Counted from the first letter of the stretch, positions 15,596 through 24,705 are shown. The stretch is DNA of 43,843 bases from Alphaproteobacteria bacterium (GCA_028871345.1 JAGWNK010000035.1:1-43843); one strand, 5' to 3'. Numbers and translations are program-made. Notes: a model not told the origin generated them from the sequence alone.

Positions 15596-16135
15596 CTAAC
15601 GGCTTCGCGAGAACCGCACCGACTTGTAGATCATCTCGACGGTGTCGAGGTCGTCGGGGCCGGGGGCGGTGGCGTGCATCTCGAGGACGGCGGCTTCCAC
15701 CGCGTGCGGCATGTAGAGGCCGAGATAGGAGGGCTGGCCATAGGCGCCGAACAGAGCCTGCTGCTGGGCCACGTCCAGCGTCGCCTTTCGCAGATAGGCG
15801 TCGCGCCCGTCGATGACGATGTGTTGCTCGGAATAATCCCGGTTGGCCTTCAAGGGTTCCTGGGCGCCGGAATAGGTTCCGAGCCGGTAGCGGATGTAGA
15901 AATCGGGACCGATGATCTCGGTGGCGCCTGCCCCTTGGCGCGTGAGCGAACCGGGCGGCACGAACAGCGTGAAGCGGCCGGCTTCCACGCGCATCCATCC
16001 CGGCGGCGTGGTGACGATCGATGCCGGCTCGCCGACCGGCGGCGATTTCAGGCCGTTCCAGACCCAATAGGCGCCGCCGCCCACCATCAGCAGGGTCAAC
16101 AGGAGGGCCGCAGTCCGCGAAGCGCCGAACGACAT
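15596..16135 (-). CDS. membrane-anchored protein of unknown function
   Basis: A 179-residue protein with one N-terminal transmembrane segment (TAALLLTLLMVGGGAYWVW, about residues 9-27) and a periplasmic part of about 150 residues with alternating beta-like stretches (WMRVEAGRFTLFVPPGSL, HIVIDGRDAYLRKATLDVA, AVLEMHATAPG, MIYKSVRFSRS). No family is recognised. ATG 16135 is chosen because the hydrophobic segment follows it at the usual distance; the frame continues to 16216 and no clear ribosome site settles the matter. It is convergent with the HigA gene and divergent from the small-protein pair. Confidence 0.65.
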   Translation of the reverse strand: MSFGASRTAALLLTLLMVGGGAYWVWNGLKSPPVGEPASIVTTPPGWMRVEAGRFTLFVPPGSLTRQGAGATEIIGPDFYIRYRLGTYSGAQEPLKANRDYSEQHIVIDGRDAYLRKATLDVAQQQALFGAYGQPSYLGLYMPHAVEAAVLEMHATAPGPDDLDTVEMIYKSVRFSRSR

Positions 16136-16282
16136 GAGCGCAGTATGGACCAAATCCCTGCGCAACTCATGGCCCCGGAACCGAAGGCGGTGTCGCAGCC
16201 GGTCAACTTGCGTCAAATTCGAGACAATTGCCCTGCTTTTCCTTCAGAACCGGGCAAGAAGACCCCTCTTACAACGGAGCTC

Positions 16283-16513
16283 ATGAGCGTAGCCCTCGCC
16301 CTCGCCGCTTCGAGCGTCACGGACAGCGCCGTCCGCTTCGCGGCCAGCGCCGCCGAGGCGGTCCACGCCTCCATCTTTGCCTCGGGCAAGGACAACAACC
16401 TCGCTTCGGCGCTTGCCGGCATGAACATGGCCAGCGCCGACTTCAAGGCGAGCGTTGCCGTGCTCAAGACCACAGACAAGATGATGGGCGCGTTGCTCGA
16501 CATCACGGCCTAA
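16283..16513 (+). CDS. small Ala/Ser-rich helical protein, first of a pair
   Basis: A 76-residue protein made largely of Ala, Ser, Met and Leu: amphipathic helices (ALALAASSVTDSAVRFAASA, NLASALAGMNMASADFKASVAVL) ending KTTDKMMGALLDITA. The C-terminal motif MMG-x-LL-x-ITA recurs in the next gene. The small size, helical pattern and Met/Leu ending recall YjfB-like putative motility proteins, but the resemblance is weak and no function is claimed. GGAG sits just ahead of the ATG. The downstream partner starts 4 bases after its stop, so the two form an operon. Confidence 0.7.
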   Translation: MSVALALAASSVTDSAVRFAASAAEAVHASIFASGKDNNLASALAGMNMASADFKASVAVLKTTDKMMGALLDITA

Positions 16514-16517
16514 CGTC

Positions 16518-16739
16518 ATGACGACAATCACCAGCATCGGATCGGCAGGCGTCCAGACCGGCGCCCAGCGCCAGGATTCCGCCAAAACGGCCAACCTCGT
16601 CCCGGACAAGGCGGCCGCGGACCAGGCGAAGGCCAAGGCCGGCGTGATCGAGGCCCAGGTGACCTACAGCGCCGGCCTGCAGGCCGTGCGCACGGCCAAC
16701 AAGCTGATGATGGGATATCTGCTCAACATCACGGCGTGA
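16518..16739 (+). CDS. small helical protein, second of a pair
   Basis: A 73-residue protein starting MTTITSIGSAGVQTGAQRQD, with a charged Lys/Ala/Asp linker and a C-terminal helix (AGLQAVRTANKLMMGYLLNITA). The last 15 or so residues align with those of the preceding gene (MMGALLDITA against MMGYLLNITA), so they are probably diverged paralogues or parts of one complex. No signal peptide or membrane segment. The neighbour downstream is the convergent peptidase gene, 14 bp away. Function unknown; YjfB-like is the nearest idea. Confidence 0.7.
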   Translation: MTTITSIGSAGVQTGAQRQDSAKTANLVPDKAAADQAKAKAGVIEAQVTYSAGLQAVRTANKLMMGYLLNITA

Positions 16740-16753
16740 TCCTTGGGGACGCG

Positions 16754-18847
16754 CTACCGGCCCAGTCCGAGCTTTTGCGCCAGGAAGGTGTAGGACATCG
16801 CCCAATAGTCGGCTTCCTCGGCATGGGTCGAGCCCGGCCCGTGACCACCTTCCTCGGCCTCGTTGAACAGCACCTTGTGGCCCTGCGCCTCCATCTTGGC
16901 CGCCATCATGCGCGCGAACACCGGCGTGACGCGATCGTCGCTGGTCTCGGTGATGAACAGGACCGGCGGATAGGCGCCGTCGGGCTTGACGTTCTGATAG
17001 GGCGAATAGCTGCGGATATAGGCCGCCATCCTGGGATCGGCGGGATCGCCGTACTCGCCGACCCATGAGGCGCCGGCGCCGAAACGCGTGTAGCGCAGCA
17101 TGTCGATCAGAGGGCGCTGGCAAACCACGGCGCCCAGCAGATCGGGACGCTGGGTCATCACCGTCGAGACCAGGAGGCCGCCATTCGAGGCGCCGACGAT
17201 GCCGAGCTTCTGCGGCGTGGAGAAGCCGCGGTGTTCGATGTCGGCCGCCACCGCCTCGAAATCGTCGAAGGCGCGCTGGCGGTGATATTTGAGCGCGGCG
17301 GCATGCCAGGCCGGTCCGAACTCGCCGCCGCCGCGGATGTTGGCGACCGCGATGGCGCCGCCCTTGGCGAACCACACCGCACCCGGCGCGATCGGGCGGT
17401 GGCCGTCGTTCCAGTACCAGGGCGTCAGCGACAGCAGAAACCCGCCATAGCCGTAAAGGATGGTCGGCACAGGCCCCTTGGCGTTCTTCGGGCTGATGAG
17501 GAAATAAGGCACCTTCGTGCCGTCCTTCGATGCGGCCCAGTACTGCGCGACCGTCACCAAGTCGGGATCGAAGCGCGCCTGCTCCGCCTTGATCGGTCTG
17601 GGCGCGGCGCGGCCGTCATAGGCGTAGAGCGTGGGCGGCGTGATGAAGCTTTGGTAGGTGAAATAGGCCTCGGGGCCCCAATCGTTCGCCGATACGAGCT
17701 GGGTCGAGCCGTCCTTCGGCAGAGCGAGGCGCGCGTCGCTCCACCGGCCGCCCGAAAAGCGGAACGCATGCACCGAGCCCTTCACGTCGTCGTAGATCGC
17801 GGCGAACACCGCGTCACGGCCGGCCGCCACCTGGTCGATCATGGAATGCGGGCCCGGCGTGGCGAGTACGGCGACCGGCGCCTTGCCGGTCCTGGCGAAA
17901 TCGAGCACCGGAAGCGCGATCAGCGATCCCATGGCGATCTTGCGCCCGCCCACGGTCCAGTCCGCCTTCAGCGTGGCGAGCAGCTGGCCGCCGGTGACGC
18001 CCTGCACGTCGGCATCCTGGGGCAGCGGCAGCTGCAGTATCGTGCCGTCCGGACGCACGAGAAGATAATCGGCCTTGAAGAAGCTGAGACGCCGGGTGAT
18101 CAGCGCCACCGTGCCGTAAGGGCCGCGATAGACATGGGGGCCGGCCGCCATGTCGGTCCTGGCCGCCTCATAGACCGTCCTGGCGGCGGAAAGCGGTTCG
18201 CCGCGATGCCACAGCTTGACGATGCGCGGATAGGACGACGGCGTGATCGAGCCCAGTCCGAAATCGGTGGCGAACAGGATCGTGTCGTCGTCCACATAGA
18301 CCGCGGTCGCCTTGGCGACGGAAAGCGAGAAACCGTTCGCGGGAAAGGCGCCCGCCTTGGGATCGAACTCGCGGATCGTCACCGCATCGCCGCCGCCGGG
18401 AGAGAGGCTGACGAGGCAGCGGCCGAAGCTCGGCGTGCAGTCGGCGCCCTTCCACACCCAGTTCTTGTGCGTGTCGCGGTCGAGCTTGTCGACGTCGAGC
18501 AGCACCTGCCAGTGCGGATCGGCGGACGCGTAGTCGGCGATCGAGGTGCGCCGCCAGATGCCGCGGACGTGACCGGCGTCCTGCCAGAAGTTGAACACCC
18601 ATTGGCGCTCAAGCCGGCCTTCGGGAATGCGGTCGTTGGCATTGAGCACCTCGAGGAGCGCGGCGCGGTCCCGCCCGTACACCGGATCGGACTTGATGGC
18701 GGCGCCACTGACGGCGTTCTGCTGCTTCGCCCAGGCGAGCGCCCTGGCGCCGTGGATGTCGGAGAGCCAGAGATAGGGATCGTTGTCGGCCGCGGCGAAG
18801 CAGGGAACGAAAAAAACAGCGATGGCAACAAGGTTTCGAATACGCAT
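16754..18847 (-). CDS. exported prolyl oligopeptidase (S9A), copy 1
   Basis: A 697-residue serine peptidase of family S9A with a signal peptide (residues 1-21, ending CFAAAD). A seven-bladed propeller region (about 80-420) precedes the catalytic alpha/beta-hydrolase domain. The triad is visible: Ser in GASNGGLL (about 549), Asp in ETSDDRVTP (about 635) and His in EEGGHGPG (about 668). It should cut short peptides after proline, or with related specificity, in the periplasm. Its ATG shares one base with the stop of the upstream paralogue (TGATG, 18849-18845), so both are translated from one mRNA. Confidence 0.94.
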   Translation of the reverse strand: MRIRNLVAIAVFFVPCFAAADNDPYLWLSDIHGARALAWAKQQNAVSGAAIKSDPVYGRDRAALLEVLNANDRIPEGRLERQWVFNFWQDAGHVRGIWRRTSIADYASADPHWQVLLDVDKLDRDTHKNWVWKGADCTPSFGRCLVSLSPGGGDAVTIREFDPKAGAFPANGFSLSVAKATAVYVDDDTILFATDFGLGSITPSSYPRIVKLWHRGEPLSAARTVYEAARTDMAAGPHVYRGPYGTVALITRRLSFFKADYLLVRPDGTILQLPLPQDADVQGVTGGQLLATLKADWTVGGRKIAMGSLIALPVLDFARTGKAPVAVLATPGPHSMIDQVAAGRDAVFAAIYDDVKGSVHAFRFSGGRWSDARLALPKDGSTQLVSANDWGPEAYFTYQSFITPPTLYAYDGRAAPRPIKAEQARFDPDLVTVAQYWAASKDGTKVPYFLISPKNAKGPVPTILYGYGGFLLSLTPWYWNDGHRPIAPGAVWFAKGGAIAVANIRGGGEFGPAWHAAALKYHRQRAFDDFEAVAADIEHRGFSTPQKLGIVGASNGGLLVSTVMTQRPDLLGAVVCQRPLIDMLRYTRFGAGASWVGEYGDPADPRMAAYIRSYSPYQNVKPDGAYPPVLFITETSDDRVTPVFARMMAAKMEAQGHKVLFNEAEEGGHGPGSTHAEEADYWAMSYTFLAQKLGLGR

Positions 18848-20979
18848 CAGCGGCCTCCGTCAGACCTTCCCTCTCCCCCCTTGTGGGAGAGGGAAGACAA
18901 CCCCAGCTCCCGCGTCAGATAGACGAAGGACAGCGCCCACATCTCGGCCGCCTGCTTGTGGTCGGCCGCCGCGGCGTGGCCGCCGTCGGTGTTCTCATAG
19001 AACAGCACGCTGTGGCCCTGGGCCTGCATCTTGGCCGCCATCTTGCGGGCGTGGACCGGCGTGACGCGGTCGTCGCTGGTGGCGGTGACGAAGAACACAG
19101 GCGCGTATTTCTTCGCGGCGCTGACGTTCTGATAGGGGCTGTAGGTGCGCAGATAGGCCGCCATCTTCGGGTCCGCCGGATCGCCATATTCGCCTTCCCA
19201 CGAGGCGCCGGCGCCGATCTTGGTGTAGCGCAGCATGTCGACCAGCGGCACCTGGCAGACCACGGCGCCAAGGAGTTCCGGATGCTGCGTCATCACCGTG
19301 GACACCAGCAAGCCGCCGTTCGAGCCGCCCATGATGCCGAGTTGCGACGGCGTGGTGAAGCCGCGCTTTTCGATGTCGGCGGCCACCGCCGCGAAATCAT
19401 CGAAGGCGCGCTGGCGGTGGGTCTTGAGCGCCGCCTCGTGCCAGGCCGGTCCGAACTCCCCGCCGCCGCGGATGTTGGCGAGCACATAAGTGCCGCCGCG
19501 CGTCAGCCACATCATCCCCATGTTGGCGGAATAGGACGGCGTCAGCGAGATCTCGAAGCCGCCATAGCCGTAGAGGATGGTGGGACGCGGCCCCTTGGCG
19601 TCCCTGGCCCGCACCACGAAATAGGGGATTTTGGTGCCGTCCTTCGAGCTGGCCTCGAACTGCTCGGTGACAAGGCCTGCAGCATCGAAGCGGGCCGGCA
19701 GCGCCTTGATTTCCTTCAGCACGTCGCTGTCGTCGTCGGCATAGAGGGTCGACGGCTTGAGGAAGCCCTCAAAGCTGAAATAGGCCTGCGGTCCGTAATC
19801 GTTGGTGGAGATGATGTGCGTCGAACCGCCCGTCGGCAGATCGAGTTTCTTGTCGCTCCACTTGCCGCCCGCGAAGCGGAAGGCGTGAATGGAGCCCACG
19901 ACGTTGTCGTAGATCGAGACGTAAACCGCGTCTCGACCAGGTGCGACCATGTCGATCGAAGAGCGCGGCCCCGGCGTATAGAGGACCGAGACCGCCGGCA
20001 GCTTTTGCGCCGACGCCTCGGCCAACGGCAAGGATATCAACGACCCCTTGGCGATTTTCCTGCCGCCCGGCGCGGTCCAATCGTCGCGCAAGGTGAACAA
20101 GAGCTGGCCCTTGTGCAGACCCTGCATCTGCGCCGACAACGGCATCGGCAGCTTCCACCAGGTGCCGTCGGCACTTTGGAAGGAATGTTCCTCTTCGAAG
20201 AAACTGACCGCACGCTCGAGATAGGGAACCCTTTGCTCGCGGTCGATCAGTGTACCGCCGGCCACGGCGACGTCGGTCTGCTTGCCTTCCAGCAAGATCT
20301 TGGCGGCCGCGATGGGCTCACCGCGGTGCCAGATCTTGATGAGGCGCGGATAGCCGGACGTCGTCAACGAACCAGGGCCGAGATCGGGGCCGAACAGGAC
20401 GGTGTTGTCGTCCACCAATTGAGCGAACGATTTCCCCTCCTTGAGATAGAAGCCGTCCTTCACGAACGACTTCGACGGCAAGTCGAACTCCCGCACCACC
20501 ACCGCATCGCCGCCGCCGCGCGACAGAAGGACGAGGCAACGCGTCAGCGTGGCCGAGCATGGCGCGCCCTTCCACACCCAATTCTCCTTCTCATCGGCGG
20601 CGAGCTTGTCGACGTCGATCAGGGTCTCCCAATGAGGCGACGGGTTCGCGTAATCGGCGATCGTGGTGCGCCGCCAAAGGCCCTTGGGATGTTCGCGGTC
20701 CTGCCAGAAGTTGAAGACATACTGATGATCGAGGCTGCCGTACGGGATGCGGTCGGAAGCGTCCATCACCTTGAGGATGGCATCGTAGTCCTTCTGGTAC
20801 CGGGGATCGGCCTTCAGCACCGTCAGGGACCTGGCGTTCTCGGCCTTGACCCAGTCGAGCGCCCTGGCGCCGTGGATGTCCTCGAGCCACAGATAAGGAT
20901 CGTCCATGCTCTTTCCCTTGTCGGCCGCGAGTGCGGCGGCCGCGAACACTGCGAATACAACCACGGCAACGGCGCGCAT
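18847..20979 (-). CDS. exported prolyl oligopeptidase (S9A), copy 2
   Basis: A 710-residue paralogue of the next gene, with signal peptide (VVVFAVFAAAALA-AD) and catalytic Ser in GGSNGGLL (about 549), Asp in ATSDDRVTP (about 636) and His in DGGHAAAA (about 667). ATG 20979 is preceded by GGGGAGGAC at ideal distance; the longer frame to 21057 is rejected. The last ~15 residues (SLSHKGGEGRSDGGR) are encoded by a hairpin repeat element and have no counterpart in copy 1, whose protein ends near LGLGR. The stop overlaps the start of copy 1 by one base. Both are likely secreted nutrient-scavenging peptidases. Confidence 0.94.
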   Translation of the reverse strand: MRAVAVVVFAVFAAAALAADKGKSMDDPYLWLEDIHGARALDWVKAENARSLTVLKADPRYQKDYDAILKVMDASDRIPYGSLDHQYVFNFWQDREHPKGLWRRTTIADYANPSPHWETLIDVDKLAADEKENWVWKGAPCSATLTRCLVLLSRGGGDAVVVREFDLPSKSFVKDGFYLKEGKSFAQLVDDNTVLFGPDLGPGSLTTSGYPRLIKIWHRGEPIAAAKILLEGKQTDVAVAGGTLIDREQRVPYLERAVSFFEEEHSFQSADGTWWKLPMPLSAQMQGLHKGQLLFTLRDDWTAPGGRKIAKGSLISLPLAEASAQKLPAVSVLYTPGPRSSIDMVAPGRDAVYVSIYDNVVGSIHAFRFAGGKWSDKKLDLPTGGSTHIISTNDYGPQAYFSFEGFLKPSTLYADDDSDVLKEIKALPARFDAAGLVTEQFEASSKDGTKIPYFVVRARDAKGPRPTILYGYGGFEISLTPSYSANMGMMWLTRGGTYVLANIRGGGEFGPAWHEAALKTHRQRAFDDFAAVAADIEKRGFTTPSQLGIMGGSNGGLLVSTVMTQHPELLGAVVCQVPLVDMLRYTKIGAGASWEGEYGDPADPKMAAYLRTYSPYQNVSAAKKYAPVFFVTATSDDRVTPVHARKMAAKMQAQGHSVLFYENTDGGHAAAADHKQAAEMWALSFVYLTRELGLSSLSHKGGEGRSDGGR
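18867..18895. repeat. hairpin element copy C, inside a coding end
   Basis: Perfect 11-bp arms TTCCCTCTCCC (18867-18877) and GGGAGAGGGAA (18885-18895) around a 7-base loop. It has the C-rich/G-rich composition of the terminal stem of the composite hairpin family and forms the 3' coding end of S9A copy 2, 18 bases before that gene's stop. Confidence 0.75.
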
Positions 20980-21075
20980 ATCGTCCTCCCCGGAGCGGCG
21001 AATTGACCGGAAGCCGGGGTGAATCGTCAACCGGGCACTGGTGGGCCGCATGGCCACGGCCTATATAGGCCCATC

Positions 21076-21900
21076 ATGATCGCGTTCCTCAAAATGCACG
21101 GCCTCGGCAACGATTTCGTCGTCTTCGACGCGCGAAAGCAAGGACTTGGGCTGGATGCCGCCACCGCCCGCGCGATCGCCGATCGCCGGCGCGGCATCGG
21201 CTGCGATCAGGTAATCGTGATCGCCCGCTCGGAACAGGCCGATGCGGCGATGCGGATCCGCAACGCCGACGGCGGCGAAGTCGAATCCTGCGGCAATGCC
21301 GCACGCTGCGTCGGCCGCCTCTTGATGCAGGAGCTGGACCGCAGCGCCGCGACCCTTGAGACTCTGGGCGGCATCGTCGCCTGCAGCGACGCCGGCGGCG
21401 GCCTGGTGACGGTGGACATGGGAACGCCGCGCGTCCTGTGGAACGAAATCCCGCTGGCGCGTCCCGCCGACACCAACCGCTTCGGCTTGAATGTCGATGG
21501 ACAGTCCTATCAGGTGGCCGCGGTTTCCATGGGCAATCCGCACTGCGTGCTGTTCGTCGACAATGCCGACACCGCGCCGGTGGCGACGCTGGGGCCCCGC
21601 ATCGAGGCCCACCCGATGTTCCCCAACAGGACCAACGTCGAATTTGTCACGGTGCACGACCGCGGCCATCTGCGCATGCGGGTGTGGGAACGCGGCGCCG
21701 GGATCACGATGGCCTGCGGCACGGGCGCCTGCGCTTCGGCGGCCGCCGCGCACCGCCGCCGGTTGACCAATGACAAGGTCGAGATCGAGCTCGACGGCGG
21801 CATGCTGTTCGTCGAATTGCGCGACAACCATGCCTTGATGACGGGGCCGGCGGCGCTGTCGTTCCGCGGCGAGATCGATCTGGCGGACCTCATCCAATGA
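21076..21900 (+). CDS. dapF: diaminopimelate epimerase
   Basis: A 274-residue cofactor-free epimerase converting LL- to meso-diaminopimelate for lysine and peptidoglycan synthesis. Both catalytic cysteines are present: ESCGNAARC (Cys near 73) and MACGTGACA (Cys near 215). The N-terminus MIAFLKMHGLGNDFVVFDAR and the block AVSMGNPHCVLFV are typical. ATG 21076 is the family start. Its stop overlaps the mtaB start (ATGA), beginning a chain of three such overlaps. It is divergent from the peptidase pair. Confidence 0.97.
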   Translation: MIAFLKMHGLGNDFVVFDARKQGLGLDAATARAIADRRRGIGCDQVIVIARSEQADAAMRIRNADGGEVESCGNAARCVGRLLMQELDRSAATLETLGGIVACSDAGGGLVTVDMGTPRVLWNEIPLARPADTNRFGLNVDGQSYQVAAVSMGNPHCVLFVDNADTAPVATLGPRIEAHPMFPNRTNVEFVTVHDRGHLRMRVWERGAGITMACGTGACASAAAAHRRRLTNDKVEIELDGGMLFVELRDNHALMTGPAALSFRGEIDLADLIQ

Positions 21901-23210
21901 CCGACCAGCACGGCACGGAGGCCTCCGCCTGCGGGGCCGAAGCGGGCGAACCCCGCGCAACGCGGGCAGCGGACGTCGTCACCTTCGGCTGCCGGCTCAA
22001 TGCCTATGAATCCGAGGCCATCAGGCTGCGCGCGGCCGAAGCCGGGCTCGCGGACGCCGTGATCGTCAACACCTGCGCCGTGACGGCCGAGGCCGTGCGC
22101 CAGTCGCGTCAGGAAATCCGCCGGCTGCGCCGCGAGCGGCCCACCGTTCGGATCATCGTCACCGGCTGCGCGGCCCAGACGGAACCGGACGCCTATGCGG
22201 GGATGGCGGAAGTCGACCTGGTCCTGGGCAATGCCGAGAAGCTGAAGGTGGAGCACTACGAAGACTTCGGCGAACGGCCGCGCGTGCGCGTCAACGACAT
22301 CATGAGCGTCAAGGAGACGGCGCCGCAATTCGTGGAGAGCTTCGACGGCCGGGCCCGCGCCTTCCTCCAGGTACAGAACGGCTGCGACCACCGCTGCACC
22401 TTCTGCATCATCCCCTATGGACGCGGGAACTCGCGCAGCGTCGGCATGGGAGCCGTGGTCGAGGAAGCGCGGCTGCTCGCCGACAAAGGCTACAGCGAGA
22501 TCGTGCTGACGGGCGTCGACCTCACTTCCTACGGACCCGACCTGCCCGGCAAGCCGACACTGGGCGCGCTGGTCCGCAAAATCCTGAAACTGGTGCCGCA
22601 ACTGAAGCGCCTGCGCCTTTCCTCCATCGATTCCATCGAGGCCGATCCGGAGCTGATGGTGGCGATCGCCGAAGAGGAGCGGCTGATGCCCCACTTCCAT
22701 CTTTCGGCGCAGGCCGGTGACGACATGATCCTGAAGCGGATGAAGCGCCGCCATTCCCGCGCCGACACGATCGCCTTCTGCGAGGCGGTGAGGCGTGTGC
22801 GGCCAGACGCCGCCTTCGGCGCCGATTTCATCGCCGGGTTCCCGACCGAAACGGAAGAGATGTTCGAGAACACGCTCAAGCTGGTCGACGAGGCGGGGCT
22901 CACGATGCTGCACGTCTTCCCGTTCTCGGCGCGGAAAGGCACGCCGGCCGCCCGCATGCCGCAGCTTCCGCGGGCGACCGTCCGCGAACGCGCCGCGCGC
23001 CTGCGCGCCAGAGGCGCATCGGCGCTCGCCAGCCGGCTCGCTTCGCTGGTCGGCAGCGAACAAAGCCTGCTGGTGGAAAAAACGGGCCTCGGCCGGACGC
23101 CCTGTTTCGTGCCGGCGCGGTTCGGATCCGACGCCCTGCCCGGCCGCATCGTGCGCTCGCGCGTGACCGCCGCCTCCGGCGATCATCTGACTGCGGAACT
23201 CATGCCATGA
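21897..23210 (+). CDS. mtaB: tRNA t6A37 methylthiotransferase MtaB
   Basis: A 437-residue radical-SAM methylthiotransferase that converts t6A to ms2t6A at tRNA position 37. The N-terminal UPF0004 domain carries its cluster cysteines (FGCRLNAYES, NTCAVTAEA, TGCAAQ), the radical-SAM motif is CDHRCTFC (about 162-169), and QNGCDHRC with HFHLSAQAGDD marks the MtaB/MiaB family. The C-terminal TRAM-like part is present but short. The order dapF-mtaB-ftsY supports MtaB over MiaB. The first ~20 residues are variable. ATGA overlaps link it to both neighbours. Confidence 0.93.
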   Translation: MTDQHGTEASACGAEAGEPRATRAADVVTFGCRLNAYESEAIRLRAAEAGLADAVIVNTCAVTAEAVRQSRQEIRRLRRERPTVRIIVTGCAAQTEPDAYAGMAEVDLVLGNAEKLKVEHYEDFGERPRVRVNDIMSVKETAPQFVESFDGRARAFLQVQNGCDHRCTFCIIPYGRGNSRSVGMGAVVEEARLLADKGYSEIVLTGVDLTSYGPDLPGKPTLGALVRKILKLVPQLKRLRLSSIDSIEADPELMVAIAEEERLMPHFHLSAQAGDDMILKRMKRRHSRADTIAFCEAVRRVRPDAAFGADFIAGFPTETEEMFENTLKLVDEAGLTMLHVFPFSARKGTPAARMPQLPRATVRERAARLRARGASALASRLASLVGSEQSLLVEKTGLGRTPCFVPARFGSDALPGRIVRSRVTAASGDHLTAELMP

Positions 23211-24142
23211 GGCAGTTCGGCGAGCCGCCTCCGCCGCCGACGTTTTTCGAACGGCTCAAGGCCGGACTGGCGAAGAGCGCCGGGACCCTTGGCCTCGACG
23301 TCCTGGTCAAGAAGAAGCTCGATGACGTTTCCGTCGCGGAACTGGAAGAGGCGCTGATCCGCGCCGACCTCGGGGTGAAGACGGCGCGCGAGATTTCGCA
23401 GAAGATCGCCGCCGAGCGCTACGACGAGAACATCTCGACCTACGACCTGAGGCAGGTGCTGTCTGCGGAGATCACCCGCGTGCTGGCGCCGGTGGAGAAG
23501 CCGCTCGTGGTCGACGCGCAGCGGCGGCCTTTCGTCATCCTCGTGGCGGGCGTCAACGGGACCGGCAAGACGACGACGATCGGCAAGCTGGCCGTCAAGC
23601 TCAAGCGCGGCGGCCACAAGGTCCTGATGGCGGCGGGCGACACGTTCCGTGCGGCCGCGATCGAGCAGCTGCAAGTCTGGGGCGAACGGGCGGGCGCCGA
23701 GGTGTTCGCGCGGGCGCCCGGCTCCGACGCCGCGGGCCTCAGCTTCGACGCCTTGGCCAAGGCCCGCCAGACTGGCGCGGACGTGGTCCTCATCGATACG
23801 GCTGGACGGTTGCAGAACAAGGCCGGTCTCATGGCGGAACTGCAGAAGATCGCGCGGGTCCTCAAGAAGCAGGATCCGGATGCTCCGCATGCGGTCCTTC
23901 TTATCCTGGATGCGACAACCGGGCAGAATGCCGTGACCCAGGTGGAAGCATTCTCCGCCGCCGTGCCCTTGACCGGCCTCATCATGACGAAGCTCGACGG
24001 CAGCGCCAAAGGCGGCATCCTGGTGGCGCTCGCGGCCCGCTTCGGGCTCCCGGTGCACTTTGTCGGCGTGGGCGAGCGGGAGGACGATCTTCAATCCTTT
24101 TCCGCCGAAGCCTTCGCAAAAGCCCTCACAGGAAGCGCATGA
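23207..24142 (+). CDS. ftsY: signal recognition particle receptor FtsY
   Basis: A 311-residue SRP receptor GTPase that docks Ffh-ribosome complexes to the translocon. N domain about 10-95 (FERLKAGLAKSAGTLGLDV, VAELEEALIRADLGVKTA); G domain with P-loop GVNGTGKTTTIGKLA (about 115), AAGDTFRAAAIEQL, DTAGRLQNK (about 198) and TKLDGSAKGG (about 262). It lacks the long acidic A domain of E. coli FtsY and begins almost directly at the N domain, as is usual in alphaproteobacteria. ATGA overlaps on both sides; its partner Ffh is encoded about 8.5 kb upstream. Confidence 0.97.
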   Translation: MRQFGEPPPPPTFFERLKAGLAKSAGTLGLDVLVKKKLDDVSVAELEEALIRADLGVKTAREISQKIAAERYDENISTYDLRQVLSAEITRVLAPVEKPLVVDAQRRPFVILVAGVNGTGKTTTIGKLAVKLKRGGHKVLMAAGDTFRAAAIEQLQVWGERAGAEVFARAPGSDAAGLSFDALAKARQTGADVVLIDTAGRLQNKAGLMAELQKIARVLKKQDPDAPHAVLLILDATTGQNAVTQVEAFSAAVPLTGLIMTKLDGSAKGGILVALAARFGLPVHFVGVGEREDDLQSFSAEAFAKALTGSA

Positions 24143-24705
24143 GCCCACAACTGAGACGCACCGTGATCGACTTCGGCCCTTTGCTGTCGTTCTTCGTGGC
24201 GTATAAAATCGCGGGTCTCAACGCGGCGACGGCGACCATCATGATCGTCGCGGTGCTGGCTGCGTGTGCCGGCTACTGGTTCGACCGCAGACTGCATCCG
24301 CTGCCCGTGGCGACCGCCGTCGTCGTTCTGGTGTTGGGAGGGCTGACGCTCTATCTGAACGATCCGACCTTCATCAAGATGAAGCCCACCATGGTTTACG
24401 GCTTGTTGGGCGGCGCGCTGCTGGGCGGGATGTTGCTCAAACAGCCGCTCATCAAGCACCTGTTCGGGGACGCAGTCGCTCTGAGCGACGGCAACTGGAA
24501 GGCGCTGACGTGGCGGTTCGTCGGCTTCTTCCTCGCCATGGCGGTTCTCAACGAGTTGATCTGGCGAAATTTTTCAAACGAGATATGGGTGGATTTCCAC
24601 GTTTTCGGCGCCATCGCCCTGACCGTACTGTTCTCGATCAGTCAGGTGCCGTTTCTTCTCGCCCGGCAGATCGAGGACCAGGTTCCGGACGGTGACGGAT
24701 CGTGA
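24139..24705 (+). CDS. inner-membrane septation protein A (YciB/IspZ)
   Basis: A 188-residue integral membrane protein of the YciB/IspZ family, linked to septation and envelope integrity. Family marks are DFGPLLSFFVAYK near the start, DPTFIKMKPT, LGGMLLKQPLIKHLFG, and WKALTWRFVGFFLAMAVLNELIWRN. About five transmembrane segments are visible. It follows ftsY with an ATGA overlap and ends the dapF-mtaB-ftsY unit. The 251-bp spacer after it (24706-24956) contains no supported gene; two loosely similar GCATTGCC-containing stretches lie near 24737-24790. Confidence 0.93.
   Translation: MSPQLRRTVIDFGPLLSFFVAYKIAGLNAATATIMIVAVLAACAGYWFDRRLHPLPVATAVVVLVLGGLTLYLNDPTFIKMKPTMVYGLLGGALLGGMLLKQPLIKHLFGDAVALSDGNWKALTWRFVGFFLAMAVLNELIWRNFSNEIWVDFHVFGAIALTVLFSISQVPFLLARQIEDQVPDGDGS

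Noticed and set aside
17231..21006. Two long plus-strand frames opposite the peptidase pair
   Set aside because: Both are antisense shadows of S9A genes with intact catalytic triads on the minus strand.
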